Assembly (NCBI GenBank): GCA_030704615.1
Contig: CM060731.1
Location: 2,914,001 to 2,978,000, forward strand
DNA from: Takakia lepidozioides
Taxonomy: Eukaryota > Streptophyta > Takakiopsida > Takakiales > Takakiaceae
DNA length: 64,000 nt
Reading direction: 5' to 3'
Both the position numbers and the translations under genes were made by a program. A model generated the notes under the pieces. The model had not been told where the DNA came from. It did not search any database and saw nothing but the letters and a program-made list of their open reading frames with translations. Within the stretch, counting starts at the first letter, position 1. Each line of letters starts with the position of its first letter. Below, in pieces: positions 48,101-59,414 of the stretch.

Positions 48101-51100
48101 ATGAGAGCTCCTGGGAATGAGGGGCCAGTAGTGGCAGCCCACATGGTTAGGCCATGTATTGTATCGGGAGTGAGTACAATGATAGTAACAAGAAGCAGAG
48201 CCAAATTAGTACCTCCAGTGGAAGATGAAGTTGATGATAATGAAGATGGCAATGATGTGCCTGAAGATGATGAGGCTTGGAGAGATGAGAAGGAACTGCA
48301 CAAGGAAGTGGCGGATACCATACGGGAAATGCAAAAGAGTACTGATATTCCCATGGTAGACTCCTCAGACTCTGAAGGAGAAGAAGAAGTCAGTGAGGAA
48401 GAAGGAAAGAGGGAAGCTGCAGAAGTGCAGGGTAAGGAAGGGACATTGGCTGAAGTGATATGCCAGTCCAAAGTGGAAATTACCATTGGACAGCTATTAG
48501 CTGTGGCACCTTATTGTAGACACAGGCTGTATCAAGCAATCAACAGGATTGCCCATTTGACAGAGAACACAGACCTGAACAGTAAGGTGACCAGTTATAA
48601 TGTGAGGCCAGAAGGGCAAGAAACAGTCATGGATTTTGATGATTCTATGCCAGTTATCCAGTTGAGAATTGGAAGCACAGAGCTGGCAGATGTACTGATA
48701 GATGGAGGCTCTGGTGTGAATATCATGACAGACCAATTGAGACAGAAGCTAGGTCTAAACAACTTGAAACCAGCCCCATTTACAGTAACCATGGCAGACC
48801 AAAGGAGTGTACAACCATTGGGATTGATCATTGGAGTTAAAATCCAGATTCAAGAGATGATCTTTAAGATCACAGTAACTGTGTTGAAGATGAATGAAGT
48901 CCTGGAAGCTTATTCCTTATTGTTGGGAAGACCATGGCTGAAACAAGCCAAGGTGTCTCATGATTGGAATTCACAGTTACTGACTGTGCAGGATGGGTTG
49001 AACAAGATACAAATCACCACTAAGAAATCTGAAAGACTATCTGCTACAAGAAGACCAAGAGGGGTCAGAGAGTATGATTGGAAAGAAGGACTGGATGAGG
49101 AACAGGAAGCTATTTTGTTCGCTGCACACCCAGAGTGGGAATAGGTTGCAGAGATGCAATTAGAAGGCCTGAGTTGTTTAAAAAGTATCTACTGTGGTGC
49201 AGTGACAACAACCCCAATTGAGGAGGAAATAAATAGTTACCCACCACATTTTTATGAGGAAAGGGAAGGAGAGATTGATATCCTAGAGGAACCAGCCACT
49301 GTAAGTCTACAGGATGAAATAGTAACTGGTTGGACAATCACAGCTGATGAGCAGGTGAGGGAAGTGAATGTGGGAACTGAGAAGGAACCAAGGATGGTGA
49401 AGGTAGGGGCGGATCTAGAGCCAGAATTCTTTGAGGAAGCAAAGAGTCTGTTCATTAAATACAAAGATGTATTTGCTTGGAGCTATGAGGATCTGAAGGG
49501 GATACCACCTGAGATCTGTCAACATAAGATTGAACTGGAACCAAGATCAATACCAGTTAAACAGGCGAGATACAAGATGAATCCCAACTATGCAGAGAAG
49601 GTTGGAGAAGAGATCAAAAAGTTGGCTGAAGCTAAATTTATATACGCGATAGAGTACACAACTTGGTTGTCACCCATTGTGATAGTCCCCAAGAAAAATG
49701 GCAAACTAAGAGTTTGTGTGAACTACAAGAAGCTGAATGCTTGTACGAGGAAGGATCCTTTTCCTCTACCATTCACAGAAGCAGTATTGGACACTGTGGC
49801 AGGCCATGAAATGTATTCATTCATGGATGGCTTCAGTGGTTATAATCAAGTACAGGTGGCAGAGGAAGATAAAGGAAAAACAGCTTTCATCACAGACTGG
49901 GGTGCTTATGCATACAAAGTCATGCCTTTTGGACTTTGTAATGCACCAGCAACTTTCCAGAGAGTTATAAGTGAATCTTTTCAGGAGTACCTTGATGATT
50001 TCATGCAGGTGTTCTTGGATGATTTCAGTGTGTATAGCTCTAAGAGTGAGCACTTACATAAATTGGAGTTGTGCTTGGCCAGATGCAGGATGAGAGGTCT
50101 GGGCCTGAATCCAGAGAAATGTACTTTCTGTGTGAACTCAGGGGTACTTTTGGGACACATAGTGTGTAAAAAAGGACTTCTAGTGGATCCCAGAAAGACG
50201 GAGGCCATTAAAGCCTCCCCACCTCCAGTAAATGCTAAGAGTCTAAGGAGATTCCTGGGACAAACCAGCTACTACAGAAGATTTGTCAGACGGTATGCAC
50301 AGATGGCAGCACCTTTGAGCAAACTTTAAAAAAAAGACGTAGTGTTTGCATGGACAGATGAATGTCAACAGGCTTTTGAGGAACTGACATTGTCAATGAC
50401 AACTACACCTGTATTGATTAATCCTCACTGGCATGAAATGTTCCATGTTCACTGTGATGCTTCAGGAGAAGCATTGGGAGCGGTGCTAGCCCAAAATGTT
50501 ACAGGAATGATAGATTCATCTGTGTACTATGCTAGCCGATTAATGAACAATGCTGAAAGAAATTATAGCACAACAGAAAGAGAAGCATTGGCAATGATCT
50601 ATGCAGTGAAGAAATTCAGGCATTACCTGTTGGGTAAGAAGTTTATGTTCTATGTGGATCACCAAGCTTTGATATACTTGGTAAACAAACCTCTGATAAG
50701 CGGAAGAATAGCAAGATGGTTGATAATCTTACACGAATTTGAGTTTGAGGTTATTTACAAGCCTGGGAGGCTGCATCTTGTGGCGGACCACTTGTCACGG
50801 TTATCAACAGGTGAACCAGCCACAGGAGTAGATGATCAATTACCAGATGCGAGCTTATTTGCCGTGGAGGTGCAGGGAAGTGCAGATGATTGGTTAGATT
50901 GGCAATGGCCAATCAGAAACTATCTTACTCATGGTCAATGTCCACCGAGTTATGGGAAGGAGCAGAGAAAGAGAATTGTTATCAAGGCTTTACCTTACAC
51001 TATGGTAGGAAGCAGAATGTATAAGCTAGGACCAGATGGAGTGCTGAAGCGATGCTTATACCACCATGAAGTTGATAAAGTTTTGGAAGAAATTCATAAA

Positions 51101-52108
51101 GGAGTGGCAGGGGGCCATTTTGGAGAAGAGACTACCAGTAGGAAGATACTACTTGCCGGTTACTGGTGGCCTACCTTGTTCAAAGATGTGCACAAGTATT
51201 GTAAAACTTGTGATGAGTGTCAGAGGCTAGGACCATTGCAGAGGTCTGGAAAGATGGCTTTGCATCCTACAATGCCTACTGAACCATTTCAGAAATGGGG
51301 ACTGGACTTTGTTGGACCAATAAACCCACCAGCCAAGAATACACAGAACAAGTATATAATCACAGCTACTGATTATACTACGAAGTGGGTGGAAGCTAAA
51401 GTTCTGAGGGACAACACAGCTAAGTCCACAGCCAGGTTCCTGTATGAGAACATACTTACACGGTTTGGCCGTCCCCTGGAATTTATCAGTGATCAGGGAA
51501 GTCACTTCATCAATGAGACCATAGAACTCTTGACTAAGGAGTTCATGATTGTGCATAGGAAAAGTACAACCTATTACCCACAAGGTAATGGACAGGCAGA
51601 GGCTACCAACAAAATACTATGTACCATCTTGGCTAAAATAGTCAAACAGAACAGACTGGGATACAAAGCTACTGACAGCTTTGTGGTCATACAGGACTTC
51701 ATATAAAGTCACCACTAAGTATACACCATTCCAATTAGTTTATGGTATGGAAGCTTTACTTCCAGTGGAGTTTTTATTACCTACTATGAGAACTGAATGG
51801 GGAAGAAGAATGGAATTGGAAGATTCAATTAAGGTCAGGAAACATGAATTATACCATATGGAGGAAGTACGAGCTGATGCAGCTGACAACATGACGAGAA
51901 TACAGATGAAAAGGAAGGATCAGTTTGATGAAGGGAAGTTGAAGACTTTCAAAACATGAGATTTGGTTTTGTGGTTGCAGAAGAAGGGAAAGATTAAGGC
52001 TTCTAAGCTTAAATCGCCATGGAAGGGACCTTATGTCATACAAAAGATGTATGATAACAACACGGCCATGTTACAAACCATTAACAAAGAAATACTGGGC
52101 AGTAAGCC
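48101..52108 (+). pseudogene. Ty3 pol: protease, reverse transcriptase, RNase H, integrase (broken)
   Basis: Polyprotein that copies and inserts the element. Protease: VLIDGGSGVNIM (48,690s). Reverse transcriptase: KLRVCVNYKKLN, FMDGFSGYNQV, PFGLCNAPATFQR, and VFLDDFSVYS with the catalytic DD. An in-frame TAA at about 50,327, next to an A8 run, precedes the RNase H domain (FHVHCDASGEALGAVLAQ). Integrase: H-H-C-C finger ending CKTCDEC, then D (GLDFVGP), D (ISDQGSHF) and E (YYPQGNGQAEATNK). A frame change near 51,675 and a TGA at about 51,958 follow. The last residues, KEILGSKPR, end at the CACTA junction. Confidence 0.92.
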
Positions 52109-53240
52109 GAGGTGGATATGTCGTGGGTCCTCCAAGAGAAAAGGCCACATCTCTTCAATATGCCTCCATGCTTGTGAATCTTGTGGCCCGCACACCTTTC
52201 CCGAGGGGCTCCGATGCGAGGCGTGCCATCTCATGAGTTTGGCCAATTCGGGGCTTCGGTACTGTGCCCTCAATCGCGGGATGATTGGAAAGTAATGCAC
52301 TTTCTAGGATGAAATACCCCACGCCCCCCGCATGTAATCATCTCATTATCACACATAATACAACACCCTTATGTCTTTCCCTTTATGCAGCCTCTCCCTC
52401 GTTTGGGTGTGAATGGTCAAAACCGAACGTCGCTCCTTCCACTCCTCACTCACTCTTTCCAAAACCACAATCAGATCTTGCGTGAGTACTACTCTCTAAA
52501 CCCTAAACTTTGTGGAATACACTTTACATACATTGAGAAGATTAAAGAAAGTAATCTCCATGCGAGGGGGAATGACGCTTATACCTTGCGTGGTTCTTTT
52601 TTATCTTGGACATCATCCCGATATCGGTCTTTCTTGCACTTTGGGCACTTGGTGAGACGCGAATCATCTCCGTAGTATAGGGTTTTATTACATGGACATG
52701 CATGAAAAATCTTATAGCCCATCCCCACAGAATCCAAGACTTCGCGCGCCTCTTTCCGCAACCGTGGCATCTTGGGTTTCAAGTTTGGAGCAATGATATA
52801 GTCTGCAATAGTTCGCATTATGGCAGACATCCCAACATTACTTATGCCAAATTGAATTTGAAGATTGAGCAAAAGTAAGATTGTTGAAAGTCGACTCACT
52901 TTCGCCCCTTCGTACAAGGGAGTTCTCGCCTCCCTCTCCATGTCATTTGAGGGGGCCATTTCAGGATCATCGATTGGCCGGGTTCCCTCTTCATGGGATG
53001 CATCAGCGCCCACATGATGCATTAAGAGATCCTTCATGGATTGCACATCCTCCTGATTAATTCCATGCTCATTCTTGTTGTCACTGCCACTGTCACTGTC
53101 ATCGTCATCATCGTCCGATACCGTGGGGGTGGCGTCTCACCCACGGCTCTCGCCTGATGTACTTGGGTTGTTTTCGGATGGGGTGCCAAGAGAAAGGACC
53201 GGGAAAAGATGGACAAAGTCCTGATACGAACAAATGTCGA
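52100..53240 (-). pseudogene. CACTA transposase Tnp2, N-terminal part only
   Basis: Catalytic transposase of En/Spm elements. The main exon (53,240 to about 52,585) reads DFVHLFPVLSLGTPSENN, an Asp-rich stretch, QFGISNVGMSAIMRTIADYI, VGMGYKIFHACPCNKTLYYG and LTKCPKCKKDRYR, the usual Tnp2 N-terminal Cys-rich block. The next exon (about 52,300-52,100) gives YFPIIPRLRAQYRSPELAKL, MRWHASH, SQAWRHIEEMW and EDPRHIHLGL, where Tnp2 normally continues into its catalytic core. That core is absent, and Ty3 sequence begins instead. An in-frame TGA occurs near 53,140. Confidence 0.85.
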
Positions 53241-54022
53241 ACATATTATAATGTGTCCTTGCAAACATACACTTCATTATAAGCGAAATGCAAACAACAA
53301 CCTTCAATGTGTGCGTGCATCAAATATGTCATTCAATAATTACATGTATGTGCGCAACGTACACGCATGCAAAGTTTCAATCCCAAACAAAATCATTTGC
53401 TCCCAAATGACGCATTCACCCTATCAACCAATTTTTGTTTATTAATGTGAAAGAAAATCCTCTCATGCCATTGCACCCAACAAACGGATGTGGCTCAAGC
53501 TTCATTTTTTCCTAAATGTGCTTAAATATGTGTGCAACACCTATACAAAGATCCAGAAGAAAGAAAAAAAAAAAAAACCTCCCCAACGACGCACTCACCC
53601 TTGCACCAATTTTGAATTAAATCGAATTTAAAATAAATATTTGCATTTAGAAAATATATGATTGCGGTTTTGAGGGGCGTAATTATTTTATTTTTAGCTC
53701 TATTCTGCTATGTGACATCAGGCTTTGCACCACTACATCCACGCAAAAAATGGGACAAAAAAAAATGGAAAACAAATAAGTGTGCTTCTAGGGTCACTTT
53801 TGCAGAACTCTCTATGAAGAGTGCATGAAATTGAAGATAACTCAACTTTGGAGTGCAAATGGAGAACAAAATCTGGTTATGGGTCCAAATGACTTTTGTT
53901 TACTCCCAAATTTTGCACGCACATTGCATATGCTATCATTAAGCATATGCTTGAAAAATGGAAAAAAAAAAAAATCATCTGCAGGCGAAACATAATTTTC
54001 CGTCTCTATGACACGTAGCACT
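53241..54022. other. Spacer between Tnp2 and the SET gene inside the CACTA
   Basis: AT-rich, with several A-runs (near 53,560, 53,760 and 53,960). It probably holds the SET-gene 3' UTR and the Tnp2 promoter or first intron. No domain seen. Confidence 0.5.
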
Positions 54023-55575
54023 TTAGAACTCGTATGATGCAAATAGTTCGCTGCCAGCCCTAATAGTCATACTAGCATATGTCATCACAAATATATGCAT
54101 CCCCTCATAGTATACTGACGTATGACCACAAAAGCTCTCATGCCCATCGCTTCGCTCGTCCCATACTACATTGGTTCTCCTAGGATGACCAAAAGAACTA
54201 TTGACCAGCCCAGCAACATTGCCGAAGATATCGGGGTCACCAGCACAAAATCTGCTCTCAATGGGAGACAACCCCCATCTACGTACATCTTGTCCGTTGA
54301 CACACAAAATGTAGGGTAGGATGTATGGGGCTTCGAGGCGTAATGTACGGAACTCCGCGGAGATGTACTATGGACCGTAGTAGGGAAACAAGTCCACCAT
54401 GTTGTTTCTCCGAGGAGGAACCACAATATCATTGACCGTGAATAAACCCTGACCCATAGTCGGGTCTGTAGCGGCTTTCACAACATACCGTCTCCCCCAA
54501 TACTCGAACTCCACATTTTCTCGGATGGGGGTGGGAGGGTCGAGATGATTCCCCCGACAACGAGGCTAGATGGTCCTTAGTAACATAGTCATATGCGCTT
54601 CCCATCGGGGGCGAGGATCCGGCTCAGGCCGCCCAAGCTGATGGGGAGGAAACATAGGGCGAAGCCGACCCCTCCTAGGGGTTCGGGGGGCACATGCACG
54701 TGGAGGTGGAGGTGGAGGTGGTACTGCTGGCGGAGGAGATGAAAGTGGAGGTGGTTGAGGATGTAATGTCGGAGGTGCAGCTGGGGGTACAACGTCCGGA
54801 TCAGGCAAAGAAACAGACGGGGGATGGGGGGGGGTGGGCCTGCTCATCGCCGGCCATAACGCCTACGACACTTACGATACCCCTCGACCCTACGCATCTC
54901 ATCTACGGGCTGCTGGGGGAACCAACTGGTCATATCGGGCACATGCTCTGGCACAAATTCTGCAAGTAGACCGACGCGAAATGCCTCTTGTGCAATGTGA
55001 TTGCGAGCTTGGGCATCAAGTCGTGGCTGCAATGTGCGTAGTGAACGACGCATCAATACTTATGTCGTAATTTTGATTCATGTATGCTTACCTATTATTA
55101 GATAAACCTAAATGTACCTTAAATTAATGTTAATGAGAGGGGTGGGAAAAACACTCACCTTTGCCGCATCCGCAATCTTGTTTTTCTTGTAATGTTTTTC
55201 GACAACATGTGGTCGCCACCTCGGTGGTTTGGTGCCGCCCGTGGTATCCGTTCCCAACACTTAGTGCACCAACACTCAATCCTGTCGAGGGGGGGGGGGG
55301 GCGGGGGGGGGGGGGTCAAAGGTGGACGTGGTTGGACGGGATGACCCGCAAGGGGGCAACCCGCGGCGCGCCTGACTCGATCCCGGAGTGTCAACATCCT
55401 CCGCATCACCTGAAATTTGGCCCCGGTCCCTACTATGATTGTGCCCGACAGCTTGTATTGGATCAGGTGCAATGGGTGGCTCCTCGCCATGAAAAATGGT
55501 CGCTCTAGGGCCACAATCGATATGTGGTACTACCTCCCCATCCTCAAGGGAGACGGGTCGATGTTTCCTCACCAT
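54023..55575 (-). pseudogene. SET-domain protein (lysine methyltransferase-like) carried by the CACTA
   Basis: The minus-strand frame 54,847-54,023 has a Pro-rich N-terminus followed by a SET domain: GRRYVVKAATDPTMGQGLF (start, GxGLF), LFPYYGP (YxG position), GNVAGLVNSSFGHPRRTNVV (the NHSxxPN region, here NSS...TN), HIFVMTYASMTIRAGSELFA and SYEF (GEELxxxY). Known SET proteins methylate lysine on histones or other proteins. Upstream exon-like pieces are 55,575-55,160 (acidic; ends VVEKHYKKNKIADAAK|GTGAGT) and about 55,060-54,885 (NHIAQEAFRVGLLAEFVPE). In-frame TAG stops at 54,568-54,570 (or an intron there) and at 54,368-54,370 interrupt it, so this copy is broken. There is no pre- or post-SET Cys cluster. 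Confidence 0.8.
55275..55320. repeat. G-run in the CACTA SET-gene region
   Basis: More than 25 G with one interruption (55,289-55,315). It encodes Pro on the minus strand. Such runs are prone to assembly length errors. Confidence 0.85.
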
Positions 55576-55959
55576 CGCATCCTAATTAACACACACCACC
55601 AACACTTTCATTTCTCAAAAACCGTTGGTAAAAAAACCTTATGCCTCAGCCTCGGGGTTTTCAAAATTGGTAACCAAAGGCGGAGCATCCCTATGGTGCT
55701 AGAGCCCAAGATAATAATCCCTTCCTCTCGTTCTATCTTTAGGATACCCACACCATGGAAAAATTTGTTGAGACCCAGCGCTTTGCGATTATCAGATTGA
55801 ACCACATTTTGGGTATGTGAATCATAATTACACCGTTTATCCTTTTAACCCTAAGACCCATAACCAAAACCGCCAATCCAAAACCCAACACCATAAAGAA
55901 AAGCAAACACCCTAACCTAGTACCATATGAAAAAAAAAATTAAATTAAATAAAAACTAA

Positions 55960-56255
55960 GAAACCCAAAAGGACCTAAACCCTAAACCCAGAAAGGCCGG
56001 CAATCGCCTCCTGCGACACCCTCGCGTCGCATTTGACGACGAGTTTTTTCAATCTTTTACCTGGGGGTCGCACCCCGCGACGGCAAGCCGCCGCGGGGGG
56101 CGACGTGTTTTTTTATTTATGGGGCCGAGGGTCGCAAGCAACGACGGCCGGCCGTCGCAAATATCACTTTTACATTTAAAAAAAAGGGCGGGGCGCAGGC
56201 GTGCGACGGCCGGGCGTCGTAGGTAGGCGCCGCGCTTTTTTTTTTTCCCTAAGTG
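55960..56255. repeat. CACTA right end with GCGACG subterminal repeats
   Basis: Contains TGCGACGGCCGGGCGTCG and CGACGGCCGGCCGTCGC and ends TTTTTCCCTAAGTG at 56,255. It mirrors the left subterminal region. Confidence 0.7.
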
Positions 56256-56560
56256 CTTGAAGCATCTCTTTCCCCTCCCGTTTCGTTTGTTCTTTGGGAG
56301 AGAGGTAGTTCAGAGAGTGGGGTTTAGGGTGGAGGAGAAACGCACCTGCTGCTGAGCCCGAGGTGGTCGCAAGGCCCCAAGGAGTTTGCCCCAACGCCGC
56401 TCCAACGCCCAAGGTAAAGCACCGCCTCCTCCCTCACTTTCTGTCTTGCTTTCTTGCCCTAAGCACGGGCTGATGTCTCTCTCCTTGTGTGGTAGGAACG
56501 CCGCGCAGAGGCGCGATCTAAACGAGCTGAAGAGAGAGAGAGAGCCGCGGTGAGCAGGGG
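56256..56560. other. No gene seen, right flank of CACTA
   Basis: Open frames on both strands but no recognisable domain. Confidence 0.5.
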
Positions 56561-56599
56561 AGAGACACCCTGCTGCGGCGGGGACCCACGCTGTTGGCA

Positions 56600-56917
56600 G
56601 CCGCCGGGTACCCGGGGTGAAAATCCGGACCCGCACAACACTGTCGTCGATGTCGTCAATGATCATCCTGAAATCATGATCTTGAAAAAATTGAGTGTGT
56701 TGACGCACTCAGTTCTCCGGGGGGAGGGGGGGGAAAGAAAGTTTTTTTTTTTTTTTTTTTTTTTGTCTCCCCAAATTTGCCGGGTACCCGGGGTCGCACC
56801 TATCATCGATGATCATCCTGAAATCATGATCATGAAGAAATTGAGTGCGTTGACGTACTCAATTCTCCCCCGGGGGGGGGACCGAAAAAAAGTTTTTTTT
56901 TTTTTTTTTGGGCCCCC

Positions 56918-56948
<31 letters not shown>

Positions 56949-56990
56949 ACGCAGAATTGAGGTTGTCAACGCACGGGGGGGGGGGGGTGG
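56600..56990. repeat. Two direct copies and one inverted copy of a TGATCATCCTGAAATCATGA unit
   Basis: Copies at about 56,605-56,720 and 56,779-56,870 share GCCGGGTACCCGGGGT, GATGATCATCCTGAAATC and TTGAGTG(C/T)GTTGACG. A third, inverted fragment lies near 56,953-56,974 (AGAATTGAGGTTGTCAACGC). Long T, C and G runs separate them. Confidence 0.8.
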
Positions 56991-57040
56991 GGCGGAAAAA
57001 AAATAAAAATAAATAAATAAATAAAAATCTTATCTGCCTA

Positions 57041-57292
57041 ATGCCCGCTTAATTCCCAGCCCTGTTTTCCTCCACGAACATGGCAGTTCGCTAAAGTTAG
57101 GGTTAGGGTTTGAGGTTCTGATTTGCAGTGTTTCCCCGGTTTGCCGTGTTTGCCGTGTTTCTGCGGTAATGACGTCAGCTTAATTCCCAACTTGTTTTCC
57201 TTCACGAACATGGCGGTACGCTAAGGGTTAGGGTTAGGGTTTGTCGTGTTTGCTGTGTTTGTCGATTTGCCGTGTTTCCGCGGTAATGGGTG
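57041..57292. repeat. Tandem duplication with short TTAGGG runs
   Basis: Units at about 57,048-57,168 and 57,179-57,287 share GCTTAATTCCCA, TTCACGAACATGGC, GTTAGGGTTAGGGTTT and GCGGTAATG. Only two to three telomere-like repeats occur per unit, so this is not a telomere. Confidence 0.85.
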
Positions 57293-57439
57293 CTCATCCG
57301 CGGAAATACACCCTGCATCTTCCCCCATTCTCGTGCCACGTGGACTGGGCTCACGTCAGGCTCTTGGGCTCACAGGCTCCTGGGCTCGCGTGGCTAGGCT
57401 CACACTCTAGCATCCCCCCGTAGCAGCAGAGGTACGTCA

Positions 57440-57890
57440 GGGAAATTGCACTCTCCTTTTCCTCTCTGCTTCTATTTATTGTTCAAAGGTAGTCTTCTTG
57501 CCCTGAGTTTAAATTTCGGTCTGGTGCCAAGAGTGGGATAGACCCTTGAGCGCATCCATGATGTCCTCCCCCATGTCACAGACTGGAAACAGGTTCAGGG
57601 AAGTTTTCTTCCTAACTTTATTTTCATCGGACAATTTTCTGGTAACAGACATGGCTTTGGACACTACACTCTCCAAGTCAGGTTTATCCAGCAAGGTCAA
57701 GACTTGCGGGTCCAGATTCAGATCCTTGAGAATCTCTTCTACTCTCTTCTCCCAGGGCTTACCCTGTTTGACAGGGCGGTCCTGTTTCCAAGATATAGAG
57801 TCGATTAACTTAGGATATCTGGTGTTGGACATATGTTACAGCTGAACCCACCAACTGACCTTGAATTTATCTCGTCGGGAGTTTAAAAAA
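57440..57890 (-). mobile_element. Non-LTR reverse transcriptase tail fragment, copy A
   Basis: The minus strand encodes MSNTRYPKLIDSISWKQDRP, LESVVSKAMSVTRKLSDENK, SLNLFPVCDMGEDIMDAL. The same protein family is seen in full at 62,387-63,067. It is truncated at its C-terminal side. Confidence 0.8.
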
Positions 57891-57899
57891 GAGCAGCAC

Positions 57900-58095
57900 A
57901 GAAGAGAGGGAGAGAGAGGGAGAGGGAGAGAGGGACAGAGAGGGACAGAGAGAGAATGAGAGGGAGACATCAGGGGGCAACAAAGAAAAGAAAAGAAGGT
58001 GGGGGTGGGAGTGACTGAGCAACTGCTGCTGCTCAGTCACTCCCCACCCCCCCACATTTTTTTTTTTTCCTTTGTTGCCCCCTCTCTTGGGGAAA
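57900..58095. repeat. Large imperfect hairpin A
   Basis: Outer arms GGGGCAACAAAG (left) and CTTTGTTGCCCC (right), a G-rich/C-rich middle, and inner arms GTGACTGAGCA (58,011-58,021) / TGCTCAGTCAC (58,030-58,040). A GAGAGGGAGAGA-type microsatellite forms the left flank (57,903-57,968). Confidence 0.85.
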
Positions 58096-58868
58096 CAAAA
58101 GGGACAGATCCTATCTTTGTCAGGGGCGACTTTGGTAGTAAGACTTACCTTCACATATAGAATTAATCCGGGTTTTCTAGATATTCTCTACAAATCCATT
58201 CACACAAGCATCAATCTGTTGTGTGTGAGTTGCCCAAAAACTAGGCCTCAGAAGGGGCTGGGCTTTTGGCTCAGCCTCGACTTTTTCAAAGTTAGTAAAT
58301 AGAGGTACATGCATAATTCCCTTGATAGATTTGAAGAGAGCGTCTCTTTGGTGAGAGAACCCCGGACAATATATCAGAAAATGAATAATGTCTTTAGGTT
58401 GCCCACACAACGGGCAATTACACTCTCCCGATCCTCTCTGCTTCTGTTTGCTTATCAAAGGAAGGCTTCCTGCCCCGAGTTTAAATTTCAGTCTAGTGCC
58501 GAGAGTGGGTAGACCCTTGAGGTCATCCAAGATCTCCTCCCCCATGTCATAGACTGGAAATAAGTCCAGGGAAGTTTTTTGCCTAACTTCATTTTCATCA
58601 GACAATATCATGGCAACAGGCATGGTTGGACACTACAGCCTCTAAGTCAGATTTATCCAGCAGGGTGAAGACTTGCGGTTCCAGGTCCAGGTCCTTGAGA
58701 ATCTCTTCTACTGTCTTCTGCCAGGACTTAGCTTGTTTGACAGGTTGGTGGGCGGTCCTGTTTCCAAGATATAGAGTCGATTAACTTAGGATATCTGGTG
58801 TTGGACATATGTTGCAGCTGAACCTACCATCTAACCTTGAATTTATCTCGTCGGGAGCTTAAAAGAGA
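58096..58868 (-). mobile_element. Non-LTR reverse transcriptase tail fragment, copy B
   Basis: The minus strand encodes LSDENEVRQKTSLDLFPVYD, LPTLGTRLKFKLGAGSLPL, ECNCPLCGQPKDIIHFLIYC and FEKVEAEPKAQPLLRPSFW. The part at about 58,418-58,868 is a direct repeat of copy A (57,440-57,890), ending in the same CTCGTCGGGAG. Confidence 0.85.
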
Positions 58869-59405
58869 GCAAAACAAACAGAAAAAAAAATCTTTTTTTA
58901 CTGTTTGGGGGAGAGTCGTCATCTCTCCACAAGCCTAACCGTGCAGGGAGGACTCCGCCAGCATCACAGCACTGCTACCTTAACCAAAGCAATTCTTGCC
59001 AAGCACAAGAAAAAAGAGCTTGGTCTCAAAATGTAGGGTTTATAAAGGGAGGGAAAGAGACTTCCTTGTTCTACCAAGACGTCGCCATTCATCAAGGATC
59101 CAGAGGAGGGCTCCTAGGGAAACGTCATAAGCATGCAGGTGGTACCTCCGCCATCACTGCCGCGGTTCCCTTGTGCAGCAAAAAAACAAACAATTGAGAC
59201 AGTGAATCTTCCCTCATCTCTAAGCCACCGCCATCGCCTTAAAGAGCCCGCCTAGGTGGCGCTCACAGGAGCCCTAAACACTCAAGGATTGGTAGCTCAA
59301 GGTATCTGCAGCATGAGCACCGTCGCTCCTCCCAAGCCGCCATCGCGCGCGTTCTCGCAGCGCAAAAAGAAAGACATTAGGGTTGCGCAGGGTTTTCCCC
59401 TGTCT
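58869..59405. other. No gene recognised
   Basis: Short frames only. The 88-codon plus frame at 59,256-59,522 lacks any recognisable domain. Confidence 0.5.
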
Positions 59406-59414
59406 GGCCCGTCA

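Larger units (their letters stand above)
44713..52108 (+). mobile_element. Ty3-type LTR retrotransposon fragment, 3'-truncated, inside the CACTA
   Basis: It starts at or near TGTTAGGAGG (44,715), directly after CACTA coding sequence, and ends within 52,100-52,118, where CACTA Tnp2 coding begins on the other strand. Order: leader with CACAG-rich repeats (44,815-44,940), unknown ORF, gag, protease, reverse transcriptase, RNase H, integrase. Integrase after RNase H is the Ty3 order. No 3' LTR is present. Lesions: frame change near 47,870, stop at about 50,327, frame change near 51,675, stop at about 51,958. Confidence 0.85.
42659..56255. mobile_element. Decayed CACTA (En/Spm) transposon with SET-domain gene, split by a Ty3 retroelement
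   Basis: The left end is CACTATAGGAAAAAGAGGGC; the right end, reverse-complemented, is CACTTAGGGAAAAA. Subterminal regions on both sides are dense in GCGACG units, and GCGACGCCCGGCCGTC (left, near 42,749) recurs inverted as GACGGCCGGGCGTCG (right, near 56,204). Inside are a TNPA-like gene (43,683-44,712), Tnp2 (52,100-53,240) and a SET-domain gene (54,023-55,575), all minus strand. The 3-bp flanks (CAA left, CTT right) do not match, so one end may be slightly off. The Tnp2 core is missing where the retroelement sits. Confidence 0.75.

Noticed and set aside
42656-56258. Three-base target duplication of the CACTA
   Set aside because: Flanks CAA and CTT do not match; the right end may be misplaced or eroded, so no duplication is claimed.
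57090-57245. TTAGGG repeats read as a telomere
   Set aside because: Only two to three repeats per unit, in a duplicated segment; interstitial at most.
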